Shown here: positions 8,382 to 16,105 of the stretch, piece by piece
Numbering within the stretch: the stretch's first letter is position 1
Layout of the letters: each line of letters begins with the position of its first letter
Assembly: GCA_003243455.1 (NCBI GenBank)
Contig: QFQS01000001.1
Location: 1,922,001-1,986,000 of the forward strand
Reading direction: 5' to 3'
Length of the DNA stretch: 64,000 nt
DNA from: Cereibacter sphaeroides
GTDB lineage: Bacteria > Pseudomonadota > Alphaproteobacteria > Rhodobacterales > Rhodobacteraceae
Position numbers and translations under genes: made by a program
Notes under the pieces: model-generated
Seen by the model: the letters and a program-made list of their open reading frames with translations, nothing else
What the model was told of the DNA's origin: nothing
Databases searched by the model: none

Positions 8382-8900
8382 CTAGCTGGCCAGTCTTGCA
8401 ACTATCCCATCCACCATTGCCTCGATGGGCTGGTTTATATCCACCCTTATCGCTGCTTCATCCGCCTCCGGCGACTCCAGTGTGGCAAACTGGCTTGCCA
8501 GCAGCGAGGGCGGCATGAAGTGATCCCTTCGCACAGACATCCTCGCGGCAATTACCTCCGGCGATCCCGCCAGGTAAATAAAAGTCACGGGGCCTCCGGC
8601 CTCGGCACGGATGATATCGCGATATGCCCGACGCAGGGCAGAACATCCCACCACCTGCGCCTTGCCTTCACGCAGAACCGCGCCGACACGCCGCAACCAT
8701 GGCCAGCGATCCTCGTCGGTCAATGCGTCCCCCGATGTCATCTTGGCAATATTTGCCGCCGGATGCAGCTCATCCCCGTCGCGGAAGACCAGCTCCATCC
8801 GGTCGGCAAGTGCTTTGCCGACTGTGGTCTTGCCGCAACCCGAAACGCCCATCACCACAAGGCGATACGGCGTCTTAGAGCGAAGCTGTGATCCCGCCAT
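8382..8900 (-). CDS. gntK: Gluconokinase
   Basis: Cytosolic kinase that phosphorylates D-gluconate to 6-phosphogluconate, 172 aa from ATG 8900. The P-loop is GVSGCGKT (18-25), followed by FRDGDELHPAANIAKM and LTDEDRWPWL, both diagnostic of GntK, and the CSALRRAYRD segment. In-frame ATGs also exist at 8906 and 8915; none has a clear ribosome-binding site, and all overlap the end of the upstream dehydrogenase (stop at 8875), so translational coupling is likely. It pairs with gluconate 5-dehydrogenase, which would return 5-ketogluconate to the gluconate pool. Confidence 0.93.
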   Translation of the reverse strand: MAGSQLRSKTPYRLVVMGVSGCGKTTVGKALADRMELVFRDGDELHPAANIAKMTSGDALTDEDRWPWLRRVGAVLREGKAQVVGCSALRRAYRDIIRAEAGGPVTFIYLAGSPEVIAARMSVRRDHFMPPSLLASQFATLESPEADEAAIRVDINQPIEAMVDGIVARLAS

Positions 8901-9621
8901 CAACATAAAGCACATGTCCGTTCACAAATGACGAGGCTTCGGACGAAAGAAATATGCAGGCCCCGACAAGCTCTTCAACACGTCCCCAACGCCCTGCTGG
9001 CGTGCGCTTTTCCAACCATGCAGAGAAACCTGCATCGGCAACCATCGCTGCATTCAGCGGTGTATCGAAGTAGCCCGGCGCAATCGCATTGCACTGCAAC
9101 CCATAGCGCGCCCAGTCGGTGGCCATTCCCTTGGTCAGATTCCCGACCGCTCCCTTGGTCGCCGTATAGGGCGCAATTCCGGGACGCGCGAGGGCAGTCT
9201 GAACCGAGCAAATGTTGATGATCTTGCCCTCGCCACGCGCAATCATATGCCGCGCGACCGCTTGCGAGACATTGAAGACTGAAGAGATATTCGTGCGTAG
9301 CAACCGTTCAAAAGCCTCGGTCGGAAACTCCTCCAACGGAGCGCGATGCTGCATCCCGGCATTGTTCACCAGGATGTCGATCTGCGCCACATCCCGCTCA
9401 AAGCCATCGATCGCTTCGCGGACCGCATCGTGATCTGTCGCGTCAAAGGCCAAGTGCCCTACGCCAAGCTTCTCCGCCGCCTTGATTAGTTTCTCGCGGT
9501 CGCGTCCATTCAGCACAACCTCTGCGCCCGCTATCGCCAAGCCGCGCGCCAAGGCAAGGCCGATTCCCTGCGAAGACCCGGTGATCAATGCCCTTCGGCC
9601 AGTCAGATCGAAAAGATCCAT
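8875..9621 (-). CDS. SDR-family gluconate 5-dehydrogenase
   Basis: Short-chain dehydrogenase, 248 aa, close to E. coli IdnO in pattern: TGSSQGIG (14-21), NNAG (86-89), Ser139, and Y152/K156 in PYTATKGAVG. Stretches such as NGRDREKL, NICSVQTALARPGIAPY and APGYFDTPLNAA are typical of gluconate 5-dehydrogenase, which interconverts D-gluconate and 5-keto-D-gluconate with NADP(H). The start was set at ATG 9621 because AAAAGG lies just upstream; the open frame extends to 9960 but that part lies under the divergent gene. It overlaps gntK at its 3' end. The substrate assignment is family-based and supported by the kinase next to it. Confidence 0.85.
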   Translation of the reverse strand: MDLFDLTGRRALITGSSQGIGLALARGLAIAGAEVVLNGRDREKLIKAAEKLGVGHLAFDATDHDAVREAIDGFERDVAQIDILVNNAGMQHRAPLEEFPTEAFERLLRTNISSVFNVSQAVARHMIARGEGKIINICSVQTALARPGIAPYTATKGAVGNLTKGMATDWARYGLQCNAIAPGYFDTPLNAAMVADAGFSAWLEKRTPAGRWGRVEELVGACIFLSSEASSFVNGHVLYVDGGITASL

Positions 9622-9696
9622 CTGCATCCTTTTACTCGACAGCCAGCAGTTTCGTGCCCTATCGATGAGCATCCGCTGTCCAGAGACGGAGGTCCA

Positions 9697-10635
9697 GTGT
9701 CCAAGCCACAGATTTTGCAGGTCGGGCCGCTTCCCGGCTGGGATGAAGACGCGCTCGCCGCGTCCTTCACTGTCCACCGGCTTTTCGATGCTGCAGACAG
9801 GGCTGAGTTTCTGGACAAGGTGGGACCGGAAATTCAGGCCATCGTCACGCGTGGCGACCTGGGCGCACCGGCCGACATGATCGCCGCTTGTCCGGCACTT
9901 CAGATCGTCTGCGTCTACGGGGTGGGCTATGATGCGGTTGATATTTCCGGTTGCCGCCAACGGGGCATTCGCGTCACCAACACGCCCGATGTCCTGACCG
10001 AAGATTGCGCCGACCTCGCAATCGCCATGATGCTCGCCCAGTTTCGCGGCATCGTTTCAGCAGAGCATTTCGCGCGCGACGGATCCTGGCTCAAAGGCGG
10101 GTTTCCCCTGCAGCGCCGCGCCTCCGGACGTCGTGTGGGTATTCTTGGGCTTGGCCGCATCGGGCAAGCGGTCGCTCACCGGCTGGAAGGCTTCGGCATG
10201 AACATTGCCTATTCAGCCCGGGCGCCAAAGCCGGTGCCCTATGTCTTTCTGCGCGATGCGATCGCACTGGCCGAGTTTTCCGATGTGCTGTTCGTCACGC
10301 TCGCCGCATCGGCCGAGACGCGCCATATCGTCGATGCCCGCGTGATCGAGGCGCTGGGGCCAGAGGGTATGCTGATCAATATCTCCAGGGCCTCCAACAT
10401 CGACGAGACTGCATTGCTGGACGCGTTGGAGACAGGCCGCCTCGGGTCGGCTGCGCTGGATGTCTTCGATGGCGAGCCGAACCTGAACCCGCGATTTCTG
10501 TCGCTGGACAATGTTCTTTTGCAGCCGCATCACGCTTCGGGCACTATCGAGACCCGCAAGGCAATGGGGCAACTCATGCGCGATAACCTGTCCGCACATT
10601 TCGCCGGGCGCCCGCTGCCCACCGCCGTCGTCTGA
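9697..10635 (+). CDS. D-2-hydroxyacid dehydrogenase (glyoxylate/hydroxypyruvate or 2-ketogluconate reductase type)
   Basis: NAD(P)-dependent D-2-hydroxyacid dehydrogenase, 312 aa. The start is a GTG at 9697 directly after GGAGG (about 4-nt spacing). The Rossmann motif GLGRIG is at 151-156, and the catalytic triad is visible as R231 (NISRAS), E260 (FDGEPN) and H278 (QPHHAS). The early GVGYDAVD and NTPDVLTEDCADLA segments match the GhrB/hydroxypyruvate reductase branch. It is divergently transcribed from the gluconate 5-dehydrogenase with only 75 nt between, and followed by a gluconolactonase, so reduction of 2-ketogluconate or another ketoaldonate is an attractive role; glyoxylate reduction remains possible. 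Confidence 0.88.
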   Translation: MSKPQILQVGPLPGWDEDALAASFTVHRLFDAADRAEFLDKVGPEIQAIVTRGDLGAPADMIAACPALQIVCVYGVGYDAVDISGCRQRGIRVTNTPDVLTEDCADLAIAMMLAQFRGIVSAEHFARDGSWLKGGFPLQRRASGRRVGILGLGRIGQAVAHRLEGFGMNIAYSARAPKPVPYVFLRDAIALAEFSDVLFVTLAASAETRHIVDARVIEALGPEGMLINISRASNIDETALLDALETGRLGSAALDVFDGEPNLNPRFLSLDNVLLQPHHASGTIETRKAMGQLMRDNLSAHFAGRPLPTAVV

Positions 10636-10649
10636 GATCGGGAGAAACC

Positions 10650-11543
10650 ATGTCATTCTTCGAAATCATCGACCCGACATTCCGCTCCTTCATAATCGGC
10701 AACGCTCCGGTCAAACAGCTCGCCAGCGGCTTTGACTGGGCCGAAGGTCCGGTCTGGTTCGGTGATGCCAATTGCCTGCTGTTCTCGGATATTCCGAACA
10801 ACCGCATCCTGCGCTGGACCCCGGGCGAAGGGCTGACCACCTATCGCGCGCCATCCAACTACGCCAACGGTCACACCCGCGACCGGGAAGGGCGCCTGAT
10901 TTCATGCGAACACGGCACCCGCCGCGTGACACGGACCGAACTTGATGGCTCGATCACCGTCATCGCCGATAGCTATCGCGGCAAGCGGCTCAACTCTCCG
11001 AACGATGTCGTCGTCAAATCTGACGGCTCGATCTGGTTCACGGACCCGCACTACGGTGTTCGCACGAACTACGAAGGTTTTCACGCTGAAGAGGAACTGC
11101 CCCGTCAGGTCTATCGCGTCGATCTTTCGGGCGGCATCGAAGCGGTGGCTACGGATTTCAACTGTCCGAACGGCCTTGCCTTCTCACCCGATGAGAAACG
11201 CCTCTACATCGCCGATACGGGCCGTATGTTCACGAACGATCCGCAGCATATCCGGGTCTTCGACGTCGATGGTGGCCGGCTCAAAGGTGGCGATGTCTTC
11301 CACGTCATCAGCCCCGGCTGCGCCGATGGCATACGCACCGATACGGACGGCAACCTGTGGTCCTCGGCAGGTGATGGCGTGCATTGCATCGCGCCCGACG
11401 GCATGCTTCTGGGCAAGATACTGGTGCCAGAGCTTGTGTCGAACATCTGCTTCGGCGGCCGCGCCAAGCATCAGCTTTTCATTACGGCCACCACAGGCCT
11501 CTATTCGGTTATCCTTAACAGGACGGGGAACCAGAGGCCATAG
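10650..11543 (+). CDS. SMP-30/gluconolactonase family lactonase
   Basis: Six-bladed beta-propeller lactonase, 297 aa, that would hydrolyse aldonolactones such as D-glucono-1,5-lactone. Family landmarks: EGPVWF near residue 32 with the metal-binding Glu, RLNSPNDVVVKSDGSIWFTDPHYG around 112-135 (Asn and Asp ligands), CPNGLAFSPDEKRLYIADT around 170-188, and CADGIRTDTDGNLW near 225. No signal peptide is obvious, so it is probably cytoplasmic. The start is 14 nt after the hydroxyacid dehydrogenase stop with GGGAGAAACC just upstream, so the two are cotranscribed. Its stop TAG abuts the convergent hemF stop. Confidence 0.88.
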   Translation: MSFFEIIDPTFRSFIIGNAPVKQLASGFDWAEGPVWFGDANCLLFSDIPNNRILRWTPGEGLTTYRAPSNYANGHTRDREGRLISCEHGTRRVTRTELDGSITVIADSYRGKRLNSPNDVVVKSDGSIWFTDPHYGVRTNYEGFHAEEELPRQVYRVDLSGGIEAVATDFNCPNGLAFSPDEKRLYIADTGRMFTNDPQHIRVFDVDGGRLKGGDVFHVISPGCADGIRTDTDGNLWSSAGDGVHCIAPDGMLLGKILVPELVSNICFGGRAKHQLFITATTGLYSVILNRTGNQRP

Positions 11544-12419
11544 TCAGGGCCACTTCGCCAGAGGCGGCAGACTCATCAGCACGGCATTGGCGTCGTGCCC
11601 CGTCTCCAGCCCGAACTTCGTGCCCCGGTCGTAGATCAGATTATACTCGGCATAAAGCCCGCGATAGATCAGCTGCGTCTCGCGGTCCGCTTCGGACCAT
11701 TCCAGACCCATACGGCGTTCTACCAACGGCACATAGGCGGGCAGGAAGGCGCGCCCGGCATCCTGGGTAAAGGCAAAGTCCGCCTCCCAGTCGCCGGTGT
11801 TCAGATCGTCGAAGAAGATGCCCCCGACACCACGCGCGCGGTTGCGGTGGGCAATGAAGAAGTATTCGTCGGCCCAGGCCTTGAACCGGTCGTAGTATTC
11901 GGGCGAATGCGCGTCGCATGCCTTCCGCAGGGTGGCATGGAACTCCGCCGTATCCTCGGGATATTCGATACACGGGTTAAGGTCGGCCCCACCGCCGAAC
12001 CACCAGCTCTGCGGTGTCCAGAACATACGCGTGTTCATGTGAACGGCTGGCGCGCGCGGGTTTCGCATGTGGGCCACAAGGCTGATACCGCTGGCCCAGA
12101 AACGCGGATCCTCCGCCATCCCCGGCACACCGCGGGCCGTCATCGCCTGCTGCGCCTTTGTGCCAAGGCTTCCATGCACCGCGCTGACGTTCACGCCGAT
12201 CTTCTCGAAAACCCGCCCGCCGCGCATCACGCTCATCAGACCGCCACCGCCGTCTGGCCTGCTGGTCTCGGTGACTTCGAACCGCCCCGCGGACAGATCG
12301 ACAGCCGGTCCCTCGGTCAGATCGTCCTCGAGCTTTTCGAAAGCTGCGACGATGCTGTCGCGCAGGCTTCTGAACCAGGTCGAGGCGCGGTCCTTGCGAT
12401 CGTCAAAATCGTCAAACAT
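11544..12419 (-). CDS. hemF: Oxygen-dependent coproporphyrinogen III oxidase
   Basis: Cytosolic heme-biosynthesis enzyme, 291 aa, which uses O2 to decarboxylate two propionates of coproporphyrinogen III, giving protoporphyrinogen IX. Signature regions are intact: GVNVSAVHG, VAHMRNPRAPAVHMNTRMF, WFGGGADLNPCIEY, FKAWADEYFFIAHRNRARGVGGIFFDDL and YNLIYDRGTKFGLETG. The length is usual for the family. The gene stands alone, convergent with the lactonase and divergent from a small lipoprotein across 81 nt. The many heme proteins in this window (cbb3 oxidase, CycM, DUF1111) fit an active heme pathway. Confidence 0.97.
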   Translation of the reverse strand: MFDDFDDRKDRASTWFRSLRDSIVAAFEKLEDDLTEGPAVDLSAGRFEVTETSRPDGGGGLMSVMRGGRVFEKIGVNVSAVHGSLGTKAQQAMTARGVPGMAEDPRFWASGISLVAHMRNPRAPAVHMNTRMFWTPQSWWFGGGADLNPCIEYPEDTAEFHATLRKACDAHSPEYYDRFKAWADEYFFIAHRNRARGVGGIFFDDLNTGDWEADFAFTQDAGRAFLPAYVPLVERRMGLEWSEADRETQLIYRGLYAEYNLIYDRGTKFGLETGHDANAVLMSLPPLAKWP

Positions 12420-12500
12420 TCCGGCCTCCTTCTTTGCTGATCTGTGCTAGCACCAGCAGCCCCGAGTGGCTAGGTTTGGTCAGTCTTTGGAACCTCTGTC

Positions 12501-12911
12501 ATGTTGTCGCGCCCTCTCATCCCCTTGCTTTTGCTAATGGCCGCCTGCGGAACGCCGCAGGAACGCTGTATTAATGGCGTCACGCGAGAGCTGCGCGTCA
12601 TCAACGACCTGATCCAGGAAACCGAACTGAACCTCGCCCGCGGCTACCGCTATGACGAGATCACGATCACCCGGACTTTCTGGGTTCCTTGCAATCCGCC
12701 GATCGTCGTCACCCAACCGAACGGATCGCAGCAACTGATCCAGCCCGGCGGCATGTGCATGGATGACGAAGATGAGGTCATCCGCCGCCGCGAGGCGATA
12801 GACCCGATTTCAGAGCAGAACAAGCTGAACGGGTTGAAAAAGCGTCAGATGGCTCTTGCCAAGGCGGCCGAGCCAGCAATTGCACAGTGCCGGCTTCTGA
12901 ACCCTCAATAA
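12501..12911 (+). CDS. Small putative lipoprotein of unknown function
   Basis: A 136-aa protein with a clear lipoprotein signal: hydrophobic residues 4-13 followed by a lipobox ending at Cys16 (LLMAAC). The mature part is hydrophilic with four further cysteines (about positions 23, 64, 85 and 130), which suggests periplasmic disulfides, and a C-terminal helical region (SEQNKLNGLKKRQMALAKAAEPA). I do not recognise the family. It is a single gene between divergent hemF and a convergent SDR gene 10 nt away. Confidence 0.75.
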   Translation: MLSRPLIPLLLLMAACGTPQERCINGVTRELRVINDLIQETELNLARGYRYDEITITRTFWVPCNPPIVVTQPNGSQQLIQPGGMCMDDEDEVIRRREAIDPISEQNKLNGLKKRQMALAKAAEPAIAQCRLLNPQ

Positions 12912-12921
12912 GAAGCGCCAA

Positions 12922-13728
12922 CTAGTGCGCGGGCGCGCAAACGACATCCAGAAGGCTGCGTCCACCATCGACCGTGATGATCTGCCCTGTGATGAAGCCC
13001 GAAGCTTCAGACGCCAGGAACTGCACCGTCTCGGCCATATCCGAGGCGGCCGCGATGCGACCCATTGGCGTTCCAGCCACGATTGTATCCTGAAACTCCG
13101 GCTTGTCACGCAGCGCATTCTGCAGACTGGCGCTCATCACCGACCCGAAGGCGACAGCGTTGACACGGATACCCTTTGGCGCCAGCGATACCGCAAGCGA
13201 GCGAGTCATCTGGTCAAGCGCCGCACTGGCAATGGAATAGCCCATAAGTTCCGGCTGGGTTCTGCTGGCCGCGATGGATGAGATGTTGACGATGGCGCCG
13301 GTCGCCCCCGTCTCTCCGATTTTCTCGGCGCGCGCGATCATGCGTTTGGCTGTCATCTGCGACAAACGCAGGCTGGTGATCAGGTTCTGCTGCACCAGCA
13401 TCTCGACCTCGTCCTCGCCGATGCACAGCGGGTTCGACAGCGCGATCTGCCTGCTTGCATTCACCAGAATGTCCACGCGGTCAAAGGCGTCAATCGTCGC
13501 GGACAACAGGTTGGCGATCGTCAGTTTTTCACGCAGGTCGCCCGCGAACATCCGCACCGGACCTTCGGCACGGGCCTCATCGCCCACCTCGGCTTCCAGC
13601 CGGTCTTCGTCCATATCGGCGAACATCACGTTCGCGCCCTGCGACAGGAAGTGTCGCGAAATGGCCAGCCCGATGCCGTTGGCCGATCCGGTCACGATTG
13701 CGGTCTTGCCAGCGATGGAGAATGACAT
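12922..13728 (-). CDS. SDR-family oxidoreductase
   Basis: Classical short-chain dehydrogenase/reductase, 268 aa. TGSANGIG (13-20) binds the cofactor; the usual NNAG is replaced by VNAS near 88-91, the catalytic Ser is in NISSIAASR, and the YxxxK motif is present in altered form (GYSIASAALDQ), where the Lys position is Ala. The loss of the Lys and the NNAG change make catalysis by the standard mechanism doubtful, so either the active site is modified or the protein acts without normal redox turnover. It lies 15 nt downstream of the RsmC-like methyltransferase gene on the same strand. The substrate is unknown. Confidence 0.82.
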   Translation of the reverse strand: MSFSIAGKTAIVTGSANGIGLAISRHFLSQGANVMFADMDEDRLEAEVGDEARAEGPVRMFAGDLREKLTIANLLSATIDAFDRVDILVNASRQIALSNPLCIGEDEVEMLVQQNLITSLRLSQMTAKRMIARAEKIGETGATGAIVNISSIAASRTQPELMGYSIASAALDQMTRSLAVSLAPKGIRVNAVAFGSVMSASLQNALRDKPEFQDTIVAGTPMGRIAAASDMAETVQFLASEASGFITGQIITVDGGRSLLDVVCAPAH

Positions 13729-13743
13729 GTTCGGTTCCCGTTT

Positions 13744-14736
13744 TTAACTCTTCCGCGCCCGCAAGGGTCGCGCTGCACGTACCAGTCGAAAGGCACCATC
13801 GCCTCCGACCTCTTCGACATCCCGGAATGCCTCGGCCAGCACGGACCCATAGGGAAGGTGACGGTTGGCCACCATCCAAAGAACCCCGCCCTGATGCAGC
13901 ATCGACGCAGCCGCAGCGATGAACCGCACACCAAGCCCCGGATCGGCGGCGCGTGCAACGTGGAAAGGCGGGTTCATCACGACCGTATCGACGGCACCCT
14001 CGGGCCGAAAACTCAGCGCGTCGGCCCAGTGGAAATGCGCTCGCGGATCGGAAATGTTGATCCGCGCACAATCCAGCGCCGCAGCCTCGGCCTCGACCAG
14101 ATCGAGGCGCTTCACACCGTCCCGTGCAAGAATGGCGCGGGATAGATAGCCCCACCCCGCCCCCAGATCGACCACACGCGCCGACAACTTGGCGGGCAAT
14201 ACCTGAGCCAGCAAAATGGATCCGCGATCCGGCCCATCCGCCGAAAACATACCCGGCATCGTGGTGAACCCGTCAACCTCGACAGGATGCGCGGCCCAGC
14301 CCTCGAATCCCGGCCCTGCCGGAAAGGCGAAAATCCTGCCATGTGCCTTGGCAAGCGGTAGCGAGATTTCCTTTCGCGCGCGGATATCGCGCGCCATGCT
14401 GTCAATGCCATCGGTCTTCTGGCCATCGACGATAACCAGGCCACCCGGCACGACATGCGCAGCCGCCTCGGCCACCAGCGCCCGCCCCTCACCACGCGAC
14501 CGCGGCAGGCAGATCAGCGCGGCGGTCGCTTGGCCTTGGGACTGCACCGCCAAGCGATACCCCATCGCGGCAAAGGCATCATGGTCCGGACGAAACCCTT
14601 GAACGACAGTCACGCGATCTTTTGGAAGCGCCGAAAGATCGTCGCCCTCATGCGGACGAAACACGGTGATCTGACCGGTTGGGGGCAGGACAATGGCACC
14701 ACTGTCCAGCGCAAGGCTCAGTCGGGCAGATCGCAT
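13744..14736 (-). CDS. RsmC-like class I SAM-dependent methyltransferase
   Basis: A 330-aa two-domain methyltransferase related to 16S rRNA m2G1207 methyltransferase RsmC. The N-terminal half (1-150) is a degenerate methyltransferase-like domain. The C-terminal half carries the SAM-binding motif LGAGWGYL (191-198), acidic residue in LDLVEA (211-216), and the guanine-N2 methyltransferase motif NPPF (255-258) followed by His. This bipartite layout and the NPPF motif support an rRNA guanine-N2 target; the exact nucleotide is unproven. The next gene downstream is the SDR, 15 nt away. Confidence 0.85.
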   Translation of the reverse strand: MRSARLSLALDSGAIVLPPTGQITVFRPHEGDDLSALPKDRVTVVQGFRPDHDAFAAMGYRLAVQSQGQATAALICLPRSRGEGRALVAEAAAHVVPGGLVIVDGQKTDGIDSMARDIRARKEISLPLAKAHGRIFAFPAGPGFEGWAAHPVEVDGFTTMPGMFSADGPDRGSILLAQVLPAKLSARVVDLGAGWGYLSRAILARDGVKRLDLVEAEAAALDCARINISDPRAHFHWADALSFRPEGAVDTVVMNPPFHVARAADPGLGVRFIAAAASMLHQGGVLWMVANRHLPYGSVLAEAFRDVEEVGGDGAFRLVRAARPLRARKS

Positions 14737-14754
14737 GGGCGGCCGCGAACGGCC

Positions 14755-15102
14755 CTATTCCTTTTCCATGGTGCATTGAAGCGGGTGCTGGTGGCGGCGC
14801 GCGAAATCCATCACCTGCGCAACCTTCGTCTCGGCGACCTCGAAAGAGAATACGCCGACCACCGCCAACCCCTTCTTGTGCACCGTCAACATGATCTCGA
14901 AAGCCTGCGCATGGGTCAGTCCGAAAAACCGCTCCAGCACGTGCACGACGAATTCCATCGGGGTATAGTCGTCGTTAAGCAGCAACACCTTGTACAAGGG
15001 GGGCCGTTCCGTGCGTGTGCGCGTCTTGGTAACGACGGAAGTGTCTCCGTCATTGCCATCCGTCTTCCCGGACATCAGGAAAGGCGTGCGCATCAGGGTC
15101 AT
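14755..15102 (-). CDS. clpS: ATP-dependent Clp protease adaptor ClpS
   Basis: Adaptor that delivers N-degron substrates to ClpAP, 115 aa from ATG 15102. The conserved core is intact: LYKVLLLNDDYTPMEFVV near residues 37-54, with the Asn-Asp pair that contacts the substrate alpha-amino group, then the FFGLTHAQAFEIMLTVHKKG helix region and a Cys/Met-rich C-terminus. ATGs at 15093 and 15075 are alternative starts; 15102 has GGAG a few bases upstream. The disordered N-terminal extension of about 35 residues is typical. Divergent from a HAD phosphatase gene. Confidence 0.95.
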   Translation of the reverse strand: MTLMRTPFLMSGKTDGNDGDTSVVTKTRTRTERPPLYKVLLLNDDYTPMEFVVHVLERFFGLTHAQAFEIMLTVHKKGLAVVGVFSFEVAETKVAQVMDFARRHQHPLQCTMEKE

Positions 15103-15216
15103 GGCTCCGGCGTTGCAGATCAGATTCGGGTCGGAATTTGCGAAAGCACTATATAGCGCAAAGCCCGCCCGCGAAAAGGGGCTGAGGGGGCATTGGTTCA
15201 GGCAAAAGATACGCCC

Positions 15217-15915
15217 ATGAAATTGACAGCCATAGGTTTTGATGCCGACGACACGCTTTGGCACCACGAGACCTACTACCGCCAGACGCAGGACCATTTC
15301 ACGTCTCTTCTGGCCGATGTAGCAGGACCGGAGCATCTTCATGACCGCCTGCTTGCCGCCGAAAAGCGCAACCTTGGTCACTACGGTTTCGGCATCAAAG
15401 GCTTTACCCTGTCTATGATCGAGACGGCCATCGAGGTGACTGATGGCCGGGTTGACGCTGCAACAATCGCGCAGATCATCGCGGCGGGGCGGGAAATGCT
15501 GGCACACCCCATCGACCTGCTGCCCCATGCGCGCGAGGCAGTCGAGGGGGCCGCCGGACATCACCGTGTCCTGCTCATCACCAAGGGAGAGCTGCTCGAC
15601 CAGGAACGAAAGCTGGCCCAGTCCGGCCTGGGCGATCTGTTCCACGCGGTCGAGATCGTGTCGGACAAGACCGAGGCGACTTATGCAGAAGCCTTTGCAC
15701 GCCATGGCACAGGTGCCCCGGAAGCTTTGATGGTCGGCAATTCGCTGAAATCCGACATTCTGCCAATGCTGGCCGCAGGCGGCTGGGGCGCACATGTCCC
15801 CTCTCAAGTGAACTGGGTGCTTGATCACGCAGAACCGCCCGAGGGTGCGCGACGTTTTCGAACCCTGCCCGATCTGGGAGGTTTGCAACACCTTCTCGAA
15901 GAATTGTCCGATTAA
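15217..15915 (+). CDS. HAD-family hydrolase (haloacid dehalogenase-like phosphatase)
   Basis: A 232-aa HAD phosphatase. Motif I is DADDTLW (nucleophile Asp at residue 9), motif II LLITKGE near 125, and motif IV MVGNSLKSDILPMLAAGGW near 171-189. An alpha-helical cap lies between motifs I and II. ATG 15217 is preferred over an upstream TTG at 15193 whose purine-rich site sits only 2 nt away. Substrate is unknown; the DADDTLW variant occurs in a group of small-molecule phosphatases of alphaproteobacteria. It is divergent from clpS. Confidence 0.87.
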   Translation: MKLTAIGFDADDTLWHHETYYRQTQDHFTSLLADVAGPEHLHDRLLAAEKRNLGHYGFGIKGFTLSMIETAIEVTDGRVDAATIAQIIAAGREMLAHPIDLLPHAREAVEGAAGHHRVLLITKGELLDQERKLAQSGLGDLFHAVEIVSDKTEATYAEAFARHGTGAPEALMVGNSLKSDILPMLAAGGWGAHVPSQVNWVLDHAEPPEGARRFRTLPDLGGLQHLLEELSD

Positions 15916-16105
15916 CGTACTGCATTTGGGGGGGAGCGCGCCTTTCACAGCTAGATTTTGATTGGGCGCCCAAAGATCGAAGAATTGCACAAAAGCCTTT
16001 GAACTCAAGGGGGTTTTCGGATGTGCAACTGTATGCTAGCTTTTGCGAAGCAGTTAAGCCCCACACAAAAAACCGGGGCACCCGAGGCAGGTTAGGACAA
16101 GTGAC
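15916..16105. other. Intergenic region upstream of the DD-carboxypeptidase
   Basis: A 190-bp noncoding stretch that must hold the promoter of the carboxypeptidase gene. It includes AT-rich patches near 15981-16000 and 16021-16075. A TTGAAC at 15999 and TATGCT at 16032 are separated by 27 nt, too far for a standard promoter. No strong terminator hairpin was seen for the HAD gene. Confidence 0.4.

Noticed and set aside
15999..16037. Possible promoter TTGAAC ... TATGCT before the carboxypeptidase
   Set aside because: The two elements are 27 nt apart, well outside the 16-18 nt spacing of a sigma-70 promoter.
16057..16080. GCCCC/GGGGC hairpin as terminator of the HAD gene
   Set aside because: The stem is only 5 bp with a 12-nt loop and has no T-tract, so termination is not supported.
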